Origin: Arcticibacterium luteifluviistationis
GTDB taxonomy: Bacteria; Bacteroidota; Bacteroidia; Cytophagales; Spirosomataceae
Assembly (NCBI RefSeq): GCF_003258705.1
Contig: NZ_CP029480.1
Location: forward strand, 496,001 to 560,000
DNA: 64,000 nucleotides
Direction of reading: 5' to 3'
Shown here: positions 26,371 through 34,988 of the stretch, in pieces
Numbering within the stretch: the first letter of the stretch is position 1
Layout: each line of letters begins with the position of its first letter
Translations under genes and position numbers: made by a program
The notes under the pieces: generated by a model
What the model was told of the DNA's origin: nothing
Database searches by the model: none
The model's input: only the letters and a program-made list of their open reading frames with translations

Positions 26371-26682
26371 ATGAAACAAACTACAATACATCGATTAATG
26401 GCAGCTACAACTTTATTAATGAGTGGTGGCTGGTTGCTTTATATAATATGGTCTTACATCATTGAAAATACCGGTTGGGAAATAGACCCCGATAACACCG
26501 AATCCATGTTGAAGTTTTTTGCCCTAATTATTCCAGCTTTAATGTTATCAGTATCAACTCTTCTATCATTACAAATAGGAAAGCTTTCTGAAGTAGTTAA
26601 TATTGAAAATCAGAATAAAATACTCAAAAAGAAAATTGAAAAAAGAGAACTAGAATTGAAACTGGAAAAGCTAGAGAAGTAA
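26371..26682 (+). CDS. Small membrane protein with coiled-coil tail
   Basis: This 103-residue protein has two membrane segments (about 9-30 and 47-67) and a Lys/Glu-rich helix from residue 70 to the end (ILKKKIEKRELELKLEKLEK) that should form a coiled coil. No family is recognised. It is the last gene of the long + strand run before the convergent - strand operon. Confidence 0.6.
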   Translation: MKQTTIHRLMAATTLLMSGGWLLYIIWSYIIENTGWEIDPDNTESMLKFFALIIPALMLSVSTLLSLQIGKLSEVVNIENQNKILKKKIEKRELELKLEKLEK

Positions 26683-26783
26683 TCTAAAAGCTATTAAATC
26701 AATGAGAAAAACAGCTCTTTTTTTACAACAAAGGTTTATGAAAAAAAATCAGTTTCAAAAAGAAAAACTACGACCAATGTCAC

Positions 26784-26848
26784 TTCGAGCGATAGTGGAG
26801 AAGCTCTTACATATCCTTAAATAGGACTGTTCTCGACTGTCGCTCGAA
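26784..26848. terminator. Long inverted repeat between convergent genes
   Basis: TTCGAGCGATAGTGGAGAA (26784-26802) pairs with TTCTCGACTGTCGCTCGAA (26830-26848), with two mismatches over 19 bases; the flanking GTCA/TGAC extends it weakly. It lies between the convergent ends of the 26371 gene and the 26900 gene and could stop transcription both ways. It also resembles a dispersed REP-like hairpin. Confidence 0.65.
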
Positions 26849-26899
26849 CTGACAAATAGAAAGACCCATTGATAAGGTCTTCTACATGTTTACTACAAA

Positions 26900-29050
26900 T
26901 TACTTCAAAACCCCTAAATACCTTGCCATCCAATAAGGCAATAAATACTCATCACCAGCAAGTATTGATGTACCAGGACTACCTCCGTCTAAATCAAAAG
27001 GATTTGCATTATGCCTGTGTGTTCTTCTTTCTCCTGGTGTAAGCAATACTTCTGTGGTTTGGTCTCTAAAGTTGGGAGCTAGTAGTTTTAAGTCTTTTCT
27101 ATGCGAATTCTTAACTTTGTACTCCATTTGGTCAAGACCAAACTCGCGTAAATGCCAGAAAACATCTTCTGTATTTATTTTGCCAGAAGTACCATAGGTT
27201 AGCAAATTCCACGCAGCATTTCTTTCTGGCAATTCCACCTCCCAGTGCTCATCAATAATCCAAGCGTACTTCTTTTTCAAGTCATCATTGAGTGCATAAT
27301 GATACATAGGCCAGTAGGTTAAAAATGCCATTTCATCATCCGAGTGATTCCAAGAATCGCCCATGGTATAGCCTGCATATGGAATTGAGTCGGCACGCAT
27401 AGTTTTCAAACTCGCCATCATATTATTCAGATAGCCATACTCGTCTATCATTTTATACATCTCTGTTTTGAAAATCTCCTTACCCGTAAGCTTATAAGCC
27501 AACTGTAATCCAGTAATTAAGTGCGTGCTATTAAGCTTTCTGTCATACACATGTTTTGGATACATGTCTACATATTCAGGATCCCATCTACCCCATGTAG
27601 TTGGTTTCCCATCATTATCTATAAACTTGTAATCATTGGTGATGATGTGGGTCATGATGGCATCCATAAAATTTGCCACCCGCTTCTTTTCTTCTTTAGA
27701 TTCTGACACAAACTGGTCCATCACCGAAGCCACAAAAAGGTAAGCGATGTACTCATCAGAACTGGTAGTACCTTTCCATTCCCAACCTTCTTCTTGTGAG
27801 TCGTGCCATCTGTCTTTATCAGATACTTTATAACCAGTACGCTCAAAAGTTCTGGCAGGAAAGCCTTCAATAGGGTTGATGTCAATGATTCTTTCAAAAG
27901 GAGCAAAAGACTCCCAAGCATATCGTTTGGCTATTTTTTCACCTGTGGTGGCATACCTAAACGCCTGACTTCCTAAGTAAAAAGAAGTCCAAAGACCATC
28001 ATTATCGTGGTCCATGATATGTTCAGAACTAAAATCATAAGGTGTAGTCAACCTCGGGGCACATACAAAACCAAATCTTAAAAAATGCTTTCTGATTCTG
28101 TCTTGAAAAAAAGTAGCCTTAGCCGCCAATGTCATGCTCTCAGACTTAATTTGATTTAGTCCATCAGCTGTCAAAAGGAAAACGTTTCCCTTGTTATCAA
28201 TGCTCATGTCAATAACTTCATCATTGTTCAGCCATCTTTTTGAAGCAAAATATCTGTAACGGTCACTTTCTTTTTTAAAGGCTCCCTGAGCAGTCGCAAA
28301 CCATAAACTCTTATCTGGTGCCAAGGCCATTTTACCAATACTTGGTACTGGCAAAGCACTTTCCAGTTTTTGAATAGTTTTACCCTTAAGGTCAATACCT
28401 AAATAACCTTTATCAGTACCTACATAAATGTTTTGACCATCAAAAGCCAAAGCCTTTATACCAGTACCTGCATATACTTTCTGCCAAGAATTATTGACCA
28501 GTTTATAAATATTACTCTCCGAATGCCCGTAAAAGCTATTGGCAAAGGCATAAACCTTATTTAGTTTTTCGGCATTCTTAATATCACCTACTTTTTTGTT
28601 TCCATCATACAGGCTTGAAACCTTATTTCCTATCAATAAAACAGTTCCAGACTCATTAATCACCATTTTCTGGTAATCAGGTTTACTATCAAACTTTACT
28701 CCTATTCTTCCTGCAAAAGCATTAGAAAGAAAACCATCAGCATACAGGTAATACAACTCTCCAGAACCCTCTCTAACGGCTATGTCTGTTGGTATTTTTT
28801 CCGCAATAGAGCTGTAGCTATCGTCTTTTGAAAGTATGTTATTCGGAAATTCTTTGAAAACACCTTTGTCTGTCAAAACATAGACGCCATCATTATAATC
28901 TACTACCAGTTTCTTTGGCGTAGCCGCTAAAAACTCCTCCGAAACACTGTATTTTACAGAAGTATACTGGTTAAAAGGTTTATCTTCTTGTTGGCTAAAA
29001 GCAGTGGTTCCAATTAACAAAAAGATAGATAGTAAAAGAGATTTTCTCAT
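26900..29050 (-). CDS. Secreted protein: N-terminal beta-propeller-like, C-terminal helical toroid
   Basis: This 716-residue protein has a signal peptide ending near TAFSQ (residue 19). Residues about 45-300 contain propeller-like blades (GVYVLTDKGVFKEF, IYVGTDKGYLGIDLKG, SLWFATAQGAFK, VFLLTADGLNQI). The second half (about 320-716) is rich in Trp, His and acidic residues (MDHDNDGLWTSFYLGSQAFR, GEKIAKRYAWESF, EWKGTTSSDEYIAYLF) and looks like an alpha/alpha-toroid. I know no described family with this build. It begins 21 bases after the phosphodiesterase gene and is the last gene of that operon, so it probably acts on the same extracellular substrate. Confidence 0.65.
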   Translation of the reverse strand: MRKSLLLSIFLLIGTTAFSQQEDKPFNQYTSVKYSVSEEFLAATPKKLVVDYNDGVYVLTDKGVFKEFPNNILSKDDSYSSIAEKIPTDIAVREGSGELYYLYADGFLSNAFAGRIGVKFDSKPDYQKMVINESGTVLLIGNKVSSLYDGNKKVGDIKNAEKLNKVYAFANSFYGHSESNIYKLVNNSWQKVYAGTGIKALAFDGQNIYVGTDKGYLGIDLKGKTIQKLESALPVPSIGKMALAPDKSLWFATAQGAFKKESDRYRYFASKRWLNNDEVIDMSIDNKGNVFLLTADGLNQIKSESMTLAAKATFFQDRIRKHFLRFGFVCAPRLTTPYDFSSEHIMDHDNDGLWTSFYLGSQAFRYATTGEKIAKRYAWESFAPFERIIDINPIEGFPARTFERTGYKVSDKDRWHDSQEEGWEWKGTTSSDEYIAYLFVASVMDQFVSESKEEKKRVANFMDAIMTHIITNDYKFIDNDGKPTTWGRWDPEYVDMYPKHVYDRKLNSTHLITGLQLAYKLTGKEIFKTEMYKMIDEYGYLNNMMASLKTMRADSIPYAGYTMGDSWNHSDDEMAFLTYWPMYHYALNDDLKKKYAWIIDEHWEVELPERNAAWNLLTYGTSGKINTEDVFWHLREFGLDQMEYKVKNSHRKDLKLLAPNFRDQTTEVLLTPGERRTHRHNANPFDLDGGSPGTSILAGDEYLLPYWMARYLGVLK

Positions 29051-29071
29051 GACAGTATTGTTTTGTGTATT

Positions 29072-29917
29072 CTATTGATGTAAACCAGCTGACTTCAATG
29101 ATTTCAGCATTTTTTCAGGTTGGTCCGTTTGTAAGACATTAGCTCCGTTTTTCAGGAAATCCATTAAAAGGTCGTTACTCCCTTCTGCCAATGATTTATC
29201 TACTTTACCAAAGGCATTAATCCAAACTTTAATATTTTTTGACTTCAAGTCGTCTACCAAGGCTTTTGTGTAAAAACTAGGGTCAATATGTATAATAACG
29301 GGGTCAAAAATGCGGATAGCCTTAGCTACTTCTTTGTCAGAATGTGTTCTAGGCATAAGGTATAGACTCGGGTCTATTCTCTTAATTTTCTTTAAAACGC
29401 TATAATCGCTATCAAAAAAGAATACCTGTTTTTGCATGGAAGTTCTTTGTACATCCACTATCACAGGTTTAATGTTTTTTAATTTTAAATCTAAGTCAAT
29501 AAGAATATGCCCATTTGCAAGGTGAAGGACTTCTTCCAAGGTTGGAATCTGATGCTTACTCAAAGTACCATCTGCATTTTTTAGTCTAAGTTTTCTCAGT
29601 TCTTCAAAAGTGTAATTTTCTAATTTCCCTGTGCCGTTAGTGGTACGGTCTATGGTGCCGTCATGCATGAGCATCACCACTCCGTCTTTGGAGGTTTTAA
29701 CGTCAATCTCTATAATATCAATGCCCTCTTTAATGGCATTTTCTACAGAGAGTAGCGAGTTTTCTGGTGCAAAGTTATGGGCTGCTCTGTGGGCGGCCAC
29801 CAAAACTTTTGAGGCATCTTGAGCAAAAAAAGCTTCCTGAAGAAAGTCCTGGGCCATGGCCACAGGACTAACTAAAAAGAAAAACAATACTGATTTTACT
29901 AAATATTTAATTTTCAT
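29072..29917 (-). CDS. Glycerophosphodiester phosphodiesterase, secreted
   Basis: This 281-residue protein has a signal peptide ending near AMAQ. The GDPD TIM-barrel motifs are clear: AHRAAHNFAPENSL (catalytic His; HRA replaces the common HRG), IIEIDVKTSKDG (metal ligands) and LMHDGTIDRTTNGTG (second catalytic His). It releases glycerol 3-phosphate or a related phosphate from phosphodiesters in the periplasm. It lies between a purple-acid-phosphatase-like gene (82 bases upstream) and the propeller/toroid gene (21 bases downstream). The order suggests stepwise diester-then-monoester cleavage. Confidence 0.9.
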   Translation of the reverse strand: MKIKYLVKSVLFFFLVSPVAMAQDFLQEAFFAQDASKVLVAAHRAAHNFAPENSLLSVENAIKEGIDIIEIDVKTSKDGVVMLMHDGTIDRTTNGTGKLENYTFEELRKLRLKNADGTLSKHQIPTLEEVLHLANGHILIDLDLKLKNIKPVIVDVQRTSMQKQVFFFDSDYSVLKKIKRIDPSLYLMPRTHSDKEVAKAIRIFDPVIIHIDPSFYTKALVDDLKSKNIKVWINAFGKVDKSLAEGSNDLLMDFLKNGANVLQTDQPEKMLKSLKSAGLHQ

Positions 29918-29999
29918 AGTTAAGTATAAGGTCGAGAGAAGGCTATTAATAAGTTTTCATGTCTATAAAGCCTCTTTTTTATGGTTGAATAGTAATTGT

Positions 30000-31394
30000 T
30001 TACTCTTTTATTTGACGCCTTTCTGGCGTGTCTGGAATCTGATTTATTAATACGTTTGCCTTGTTTCCATTTTTCTTCAAAATGAAAGAATCATAAAGCT
30101 CTCCCGTACCTGTAAAAGCTTTGTAATGCACTAAGTCTTCTGCCACCGTAATCACTTGAAATAGCTGGGTGTTATCAGTCCTTCTTTCCATCCAGTTATC
30201 TTCATCACTGGCAGCATACATCTTTGGCCCACTTACAGAAACCACATACATAGTTCCTCCTTCTTTAGATTTGAAAGAGGTTCCTGAACCTACATTTCCT
30301 CTACCATAAGCATGGTCATGCCCTTGGAGCACTAAATCCACTTTATGTTTGTCAAAAATAGGTTTAAGCGTTTCGCGTAGCTTAACATTATCTCTATTTG
30401 ATTTAGTTGAATAAACAGGATAATGCATAGTGACTACCGTCCATTTTTTAGGGTTGTAAGTCAAAATAGAATCTAACCAAGCAGCTTGAGCTTTTCTATA
30501 ATGCAGCGATTCGTCTATTTGCTCTCCATCTAATGAAATCACCTTCATTTCTGGGTAATTTATTTCATAATTAGTCTCTTCTAAGCCTGGAACACCGTTT
30601 TGTGGCAAATTAAACTGTGGTCTCCACTGCGGAGAAAGCTTAACATTTTTGTACTCATGGTTTCCTGGTGTCATCACGCTAGGCACTTGCGAATGGATAA
30701 AACCACCTGCATGAAACCACTCTCCCCATTCCACATCTCTATCATGCCTGTTTATCAAATCACCTGCATGTAATAAAAAATCCATCTGTGGCATGGTGTG
30801 GTAAGCCTCTCTAATGATTCTAGACCACATCGACTTCACATCATTTTGAGCATCGCCAAAATACACGAAAGAAATAGGTGAATCTTTACCCGGCATACTT
30901 ACCTGAAACCACTCACTCCAGCTCTCGCCTCCTCCTACTCTATAAACATACTTTTGACCAGGTTCTAAGTTTTTGATAATACCTGAATGGTAATTTGCTT
31001 TTACTATAGGTTCTTCTTCACGAGCTACCGTTAAGCTTTCCGTTATGGCCTTTATGCTATTAGGATTTTTTCTAAACTCAGGACCATGTGATGCCTTTGC
31101 GTATTCGATAAAACCTTCGGTAACATTTAAAGAGGTACGCCAGTTAACCGCAACTGATGTAAGTGGGTCTTCGGTAAGGTTTAAAATGATTCTGTCAGGA
31201 ACATTGCTCGGAAAAAGTAATTTATGATCAGGATACTGTCTCATCAATGAATCTAGATGAGCGTAGCCATGACTGTGTTTATCTCCGCCATGAGTATGCT
31301 CTACTTTTTGACCAAAAACTGGACTTAAAATCGAACAAAGAAAAAGCGTATAAGACACTGTATTAAAGCACCTTAACTTATCTTTAAGTTTCAT
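30000..31394 (-). CDS. Purple-acid-phosphatase-like metallophosphoesterase, secreted
   Basis: This 464-residue protein has a signal peptide ending near PVFGQ. It contains an N-terminal fibronectin-like domain (RIILNLTEDPLTSVAVNWRT, KYVYRVGG) and a calcineurin-type core: YFGDAQND, LLHAGDLIN, PGNHEYKN, TMHYPVY and LQGHDHAYGRG. All metal ligands of the family are present. It probably releases phosphate from organic esters outside the cytoplasm. It leads the - strand operon with the GDPD and propeller/toroid genes, and is divergent from the PqaA-like gene. A longer relative lies at 50115. Confidence 0.88.
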   Translation of the reverse strand: MKLKDKLRCFNTVSYTLFLCSILSPVFGQKVEHTHGGDKHSHGYAHLDSLMRQYPDHKLLFPSNVPDRIILNLTEDPLTSVAVNWRTSLNVTEGFIEYAKASHGPEFRKNPNSIKAITESLTVAREEEPIVKANYHSGIIKNLEPGQKYVYRVGGGESWSEWFQVSMPGKDSPISFVYFGDAQNDVKSMWSRIIREAYHTMPQMDFLLHAGDLINRHDRDVEWGEWFHAGGFIHSQVPSVMTPGNHEYKNVKLSPQWRPQFNLPQNGVPGLEETNYEINYPEMKVISLDGEQIDESLHYRKAQAAWLDSILTYNPKKWTVVTMHYPVYSTKSNRDNVKLRETLKPIFDKHKVDLVLQGHDHAYGRGNVGSGTSFKSKEGGTMYVVSVSGPKMYAASDEDNWMERRTDNTQLFQVITVAEDLVHYKAFTGTGELYDSFILKKNGNKANVLINQIPDTPERRQIKE

Positions 31395-31574
31395 ATTATA
31401 GGTTTGATTTATTAAAATAGATTAGTATTTTTGTTTAAGTTCTTACCTCGAATATATCCCGATATTCACCCTTAAGACTTTTAGTTTATAAAAATGGACT
31501 ATTCAGTTTTAAAAGTATTTCCAAAAAACATCCTATTTCACCATTGGCAAACGCCAATTTTTAAATTTTTATCA

Positions 31575-32936
31575 ATGAGAACTAAATCAATTATTTTCTT
31601 ATTCTTGGCTTCTTGCCTATTTTTTCAATCCTGCCGGAAAGAACCTGCACAACAAGTAGTAGTTAATTCTAAAAATGCTTTAGAAACCTATGTTGCTAAG
31701 CCCGACACTGCGTTTCAATGGTCGGTTACAGACAGTTTTGAACTAGAAGGTATCAAAGGCTACCAACTCATCATGACTTCACAAGTATGGCAAGGCATTA
31801 CTTGGAAACATCAATTAACCGTTTTTGTGCCTACAGAAGTAGATTACACAGGTTCTCTTCTTTTCATTTCAGGAGGAAAAAATGAAAACTCAGAACCAAG
31901 CCTTAGAAGTAATACCGACGACCTAGCCACAGGCTTAGCGAGCATTGCTCTTAAAAACAAAGCGGTGGTTTCTTTATTAAGACAAACGCCTAACCAACCA
32001 CTTTATGGCGACCTAACCGAAGATGCTTTAATATCTTATACCCTACATAATTTCAAAAAAGACGGAAACTACGAATGGCCGCTTCTTTTCCCTATGGTTA
32101 AAAGTGCTGTAAGAGGTATGGATGCTGTGCAGGAGTTTGGAGAGCAAAACTTAAACAAGAAGATAGAAAAATTCACTATCTCTGGACTTTCAAAAAGAGG
32201 ATGGACTACATGGCTTACGGGCTCACAAGATAGCAGAGTGGAAGCTATAGGCCCAATGGTAATAGATGTACTAAACATGCCAGTAAGTTTACAATATCAA
32301 ATTTCTACTTGGAACGATTACAGCATCGAAATTCAAGACTATGTAGCTCTTGAAATACCTCAATCTATGGCTTCTGATACAGGTACTTATTTAGTAGACA
32401 TGATTGACCCATATTCTTACAGAAAGAAGCTAGACATGCCTAAGATGATTTTCATTGGCACAAACGACCCATACTGGCCGATAGACGCTATGAAAAATTA
32501 TTATGACAGCATCCCTGGTGAAAACTATATTCATATTGTGGCAAACGCTGGTCATGACTTAGCAGGTGGAGAGCAAGCACTAGAAGCTTTAGGTGCCTTT
32601 TTTGGAAATACCATTCAAAAGAAAGCCTATCCAAAATGTACATGGACTACGGAAGCAACTGATAAGGGATTAGCGATAAACGTGAAAACCTCCGCAGATA
32701 GATTAGTGGATGTTATTGTGTGGACTGCAAATTCAAATGACCGTGACTTTAGAGATGACGAATGGACTTCTAAGAGTCTTGGCATCAAAAACGTGGAAAG
32801 TGTTGATGTACTTGAGAGTTATGCAAAAAGTGCTTTCAAAGCCCAATACATTGATTTAAAATACCAAGATGCTAATGGCGGTACTTTCACTGAAAGTACT
32901 AGAACCTTCGTAACAAATGCCTCCGAATTACTTTAA
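31575..32936 (+). CDS. PhoPQ-activated pathogenicity-related (PqaA-like) lipoprotein
   Basis: I start at the ATG at 31575, where a lipoprotein signal follows at once (FLFLASCLFFQSC); the earlier ATG at 31494 adds 27 unsuitable residues. The body matches the PqaA family of alpha/beta-hydrolase-like proteins: ALETYVAKPDTAFQW, YQLIMTSQVWQGITWKHQL, FTISGLSKRGWTTWLTG (nucleophile-elbow region), PKMIFIGTNDPYWPIDA and HIVANAGHD. Its enzymatic role is not well established. It is divergently placed with the phosphatase operon, so the two may share regulation by phosphate or divalent ions. Confidence 0.87.
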   Translation: MRTKSIIFLFLASCLFFQSCRKEPAQQVVVNSKNALETYVAKPDTAFQWSVTDSFELEGIKGYQLIMTSQVWQGITWKHQLTVFVPTEVDYTGSLLFISGGKNENSEPSLRSNTDDLATGLASIALKNKAVVSLLRQTPNQPLYGDLTEDALISYTLHNFKKDGNYEWPLLFPMVKSAVRGMDAVQEFGEQNLNKKIEKFTISGLSKRGWTTWLTGSQDSRVEAIGPMVIDVLNMPVSLQYQISTWNDYSIEIQDYVALEIPQSMASDTGTYLVDMIDPYSYRKKLDMPKMIFIGTNDPYWPIDAMKNYYDSIPGENYIHIVANAGHDLAGGEQALEALGAFFGNTIQKKAYPKCTWTTEATDKGLAINVKTSADRLVDVIVWTANSNDRDFRDDEWTSKSLGIKNVESVDVLESYAKSAFKAQYIDLKYQDANGGTFTESTRTFVTNASELL

Positions 32937-33020
32937 TTCAGTAAGGTATAGATTTTGATTTCATGCAAGGGGTTTCCCCCCTTGCTAAAAAGACATCTCC
33001 CCTATGGGGTCTTATGCTAA

Positions 33021-33051
33021 AGCCATCTCAATAAATTGAGATGGCTTTTTT
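33021..33051 (+). terminator. Rho-independent-type terminator after the PqaA-like gene
   Basis: AGCCATCTCA pairs perfectly with TGAGATGGCT around a six-base loop and is followed by TTTTTAG. It lies about 85 bases after the + strand stop. Confidence 0.8.
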
Positions 33052-33253
33052 AGTTTTAAGATTCAGTTACTCATTCTACCTGCTTGTAATTAGTGAAAGT
33101 TTCCATGATGAGATCAAAAAGTATTCACTCTCCGTTTAAGTCTTTCAATTTCTTTTTGAAGATAGCTCAATCTCCAACTATTATAAGCTTATTCATCTGT
33201 ATGTAAGGCTCATAGTCAGGCAGAAACTTAAGCTAATTGTTTCCGATTTTACG

Positions 33254-33290
33254 CAAAAAAAAATGACCGCCAAAAGCAGTCATTTTTTTA
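33254..33290 (-). terminator. Terminator after the SusD gene
   Basis: AAAAAATGAC and GTCATTTTTT form a stem with an 11-base loop. Read on the - strand it ends in a U-run, just past the SusD stop; it could work in both directions. Confidence 0.75.
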
Positions 33291-33316
33291 GTCAAACGTA
33301 GTATGTCAAATTACTT

Positions 33317-34969
33317 TTACCAAGGTTTTCCTGTTCCTTGAAGAACCCAAAACTTAGCCCATGGACTATTCTTTCCATCAGCCTGTGTGTAGGAGGTTTC
33401 TTCTAATTTATTAACTGCATTGGTAGCGTTTTCTTCGTTAAGCATAAGCTCGTCTTGCATGTAGTAAAACCTTAATGGCAATACTTCTCTTTTGGCCGCA
33501 GGCCCAGCAGAAAGCACAGGATAACCCGTTCTTCTGTAATCAAACCAAGCTTCCGTAGTGGCTGTCCAGCTTGCTATCCATTTTTGAGAAATAATTTGCT
33601 CTTCTTGAGCATCTACAGAAGCAGAAGTTTTGTAAGCTGCATCTCCAGAAATGTAGCTGGCATACGAATCTGCTACACCCCAATTATTTAAAGATTGTCT
33701 TACACCTTCTTCATAATAAGTCTTAGCATCTTGCCCCACATTCCAGCCTTTTAATGCAGCCTCTGCCAGTATGAAGTTAACCTCTGCCGCTGAGCATAAC
33801 CTTGCTTTTAAAAGTGGGTCGCTTGCTTTAGAATAAACCTCACTTAAGAAAGAAACGTGTGGGTTATAAGACAGCTGACCTGGTGTTGGGTTTAAGTTAT
33901 AACTAGAAGGTAAAGCAGATACAGAAGGTGGTAAACCTACATACTCAGGGTCTGTATTAACCTGTCCTGCTATAAACTTGTCAGAAGAAATATACCTTAC
34001 GCCATCTTTCACCTCATCAGAACCCGCTGGCAATGTTTCATCCACCACTATTGGAACTTCGATTTTAGCCGCCCAAACCTCAATTCTTGGGTCGTTCAAG
34101 TTTTGAAGCTTTTCTAGTAAAGTAGCACACATTTTAATTCTTCTGTAATCACTTCCTGAGCTAGAATCAAAAACTGAATTCGAAGGCCATGAGTTATTAG
34201 AGCCAGTACCAACGTAATCCATAGTGGCATCATCTTCCGAACTTAAAATAAGCGGGTATTTTGATGGGTCGGATAAAAGTCTTTCTATTCCAGCTTGAGC
34301 TGTAGCAGGGTCTTTATCAGATATTCTCATGTAATACCTTAATTGAAGCGAATTAGCGAACCTTCTCCACTGAGCAGCATCACCATTATAAATCACATCA
34401 TCACCAAAATTTTCTATTGGCGTACCGTTTTCATAAGCAATCAGAATATCATTGGCTTTTTCTAAATCAGCCAATATGCCTGCATAAATCTGGTCTTGGC
34501 TATCGAAAGCTGGCGTTATTTCACCATTATCCGCATTTACAGCCTCCCTATAAGGAGCATCGCCCCAAAGGTCTGTTATTAAACCAGAAACATAAGATTT
34601 CATCACTACAGATACTCCTTCATAAAAAGGCAGATTTAAAGCCACTGCTCTTTCGTACAAATGCCTGTTGTTTCTCAAAATTCTATAATAACTAGCCCAG
34701 CTTTGGTCAGCCCAGTCGTAATCATTATGTCCTGAAAACCATGCATCTTTTTGCGTATGCTGCATCACACCTGAAATATCCTGAAAACCCAAGTTTAACA
34801 CGCTCATAGAGGTTTCGGTCAAAACCGTTGCCATCATTTGAGAAGGCACTACTCCGTCAGGATTGATGCCATTTGGGTTTACATTTAGCTGCTCCAAATC
34901 TCTACAAGAAAAAGTAGCGAAGAGCATTAAGCCAATTGTTAAAATCGATTTTATATTTAATGTTTTCAT
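33317..34969 (-). CDS. SusD/RagB-family outer-membrane nutrient-binding lipoprotein
   Basis: This 550-residue lipoprotein has the signal LMLFATFSC and begins its mature part RDLEQLNVNPNG, typical of the SusD-like_2 group. The helical core shows AWFSGHNDYDWADQSW, ADLEKANDILIAYENG, FANSLQLRYYMRIS and a C-terminal WFDYRRTGYPVLSAGP. SusD proteins sit as a lid on the SusC barrel and hand over large substrates. It begins 19 bases after the SusC stop, the usual pair. Its cargo is unknown; the phosphatase genes next door suggest a phosphorylated compound rather than a plain glycan. Confidence 0.92.
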   Translation of the reverse strand: MKTLNIKSILTIGLMLFATFSCRDLEQLNVNPNGINPDGVVPSQMMATVLTETSMSVLNLGFQDISGVMQHTQKDAWFSGHNDYDWADQSWASYYRILRNNRHLYERAVALNLPFYEGVSVVMKSYVSGLITDLWGDAPYREAVNADNGEITPAFDSQDQIYAGILADLEKANDILIAYENGTPIENFGDDVIYNGDAAQWRRFANSLQLRYYMRISDKDPATAQAGIERLLSDPSKYPLILSSEDDATMDYVGTGSNNSWPSNSVFDSSSGSDYRRIKMCATLLEKLQNLNDPRIEVWAAKIEVPIVVDETLPAGSDEVKDGVRYISSDKFIAGQVNTDPEYVGLPPSVSALPSSYNLNPTPGQLSYNPHVSFLSEVYSKASDPLLKARLCSAAEVNFILAEAALKGWNVGQDAKTYYEEGVRQSLNNWGVADSYASYISGDAAYKTSASVDAQEEQIISQKWIASWTATTEAWFDYRRTGYPVLSAGPAAKREVLPLRFYYMQDELMLNEENATNAVNKLEETSYTQADGKNSPWAKFWVLQGTGKPW

Positions 34970-34988
34970 TTTCTTAGAAGTTTAATCT

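Larger units (their letters stand above)
32937..33316. other. Spacer between convergent genes, with terminators
   Basis: No gene is seen. The stretch holds a G/C hairpin near 32966-32986 (GCAAGGGG..CCCCTTGC) and the two terminators listed separately. Confidence 0.5.
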
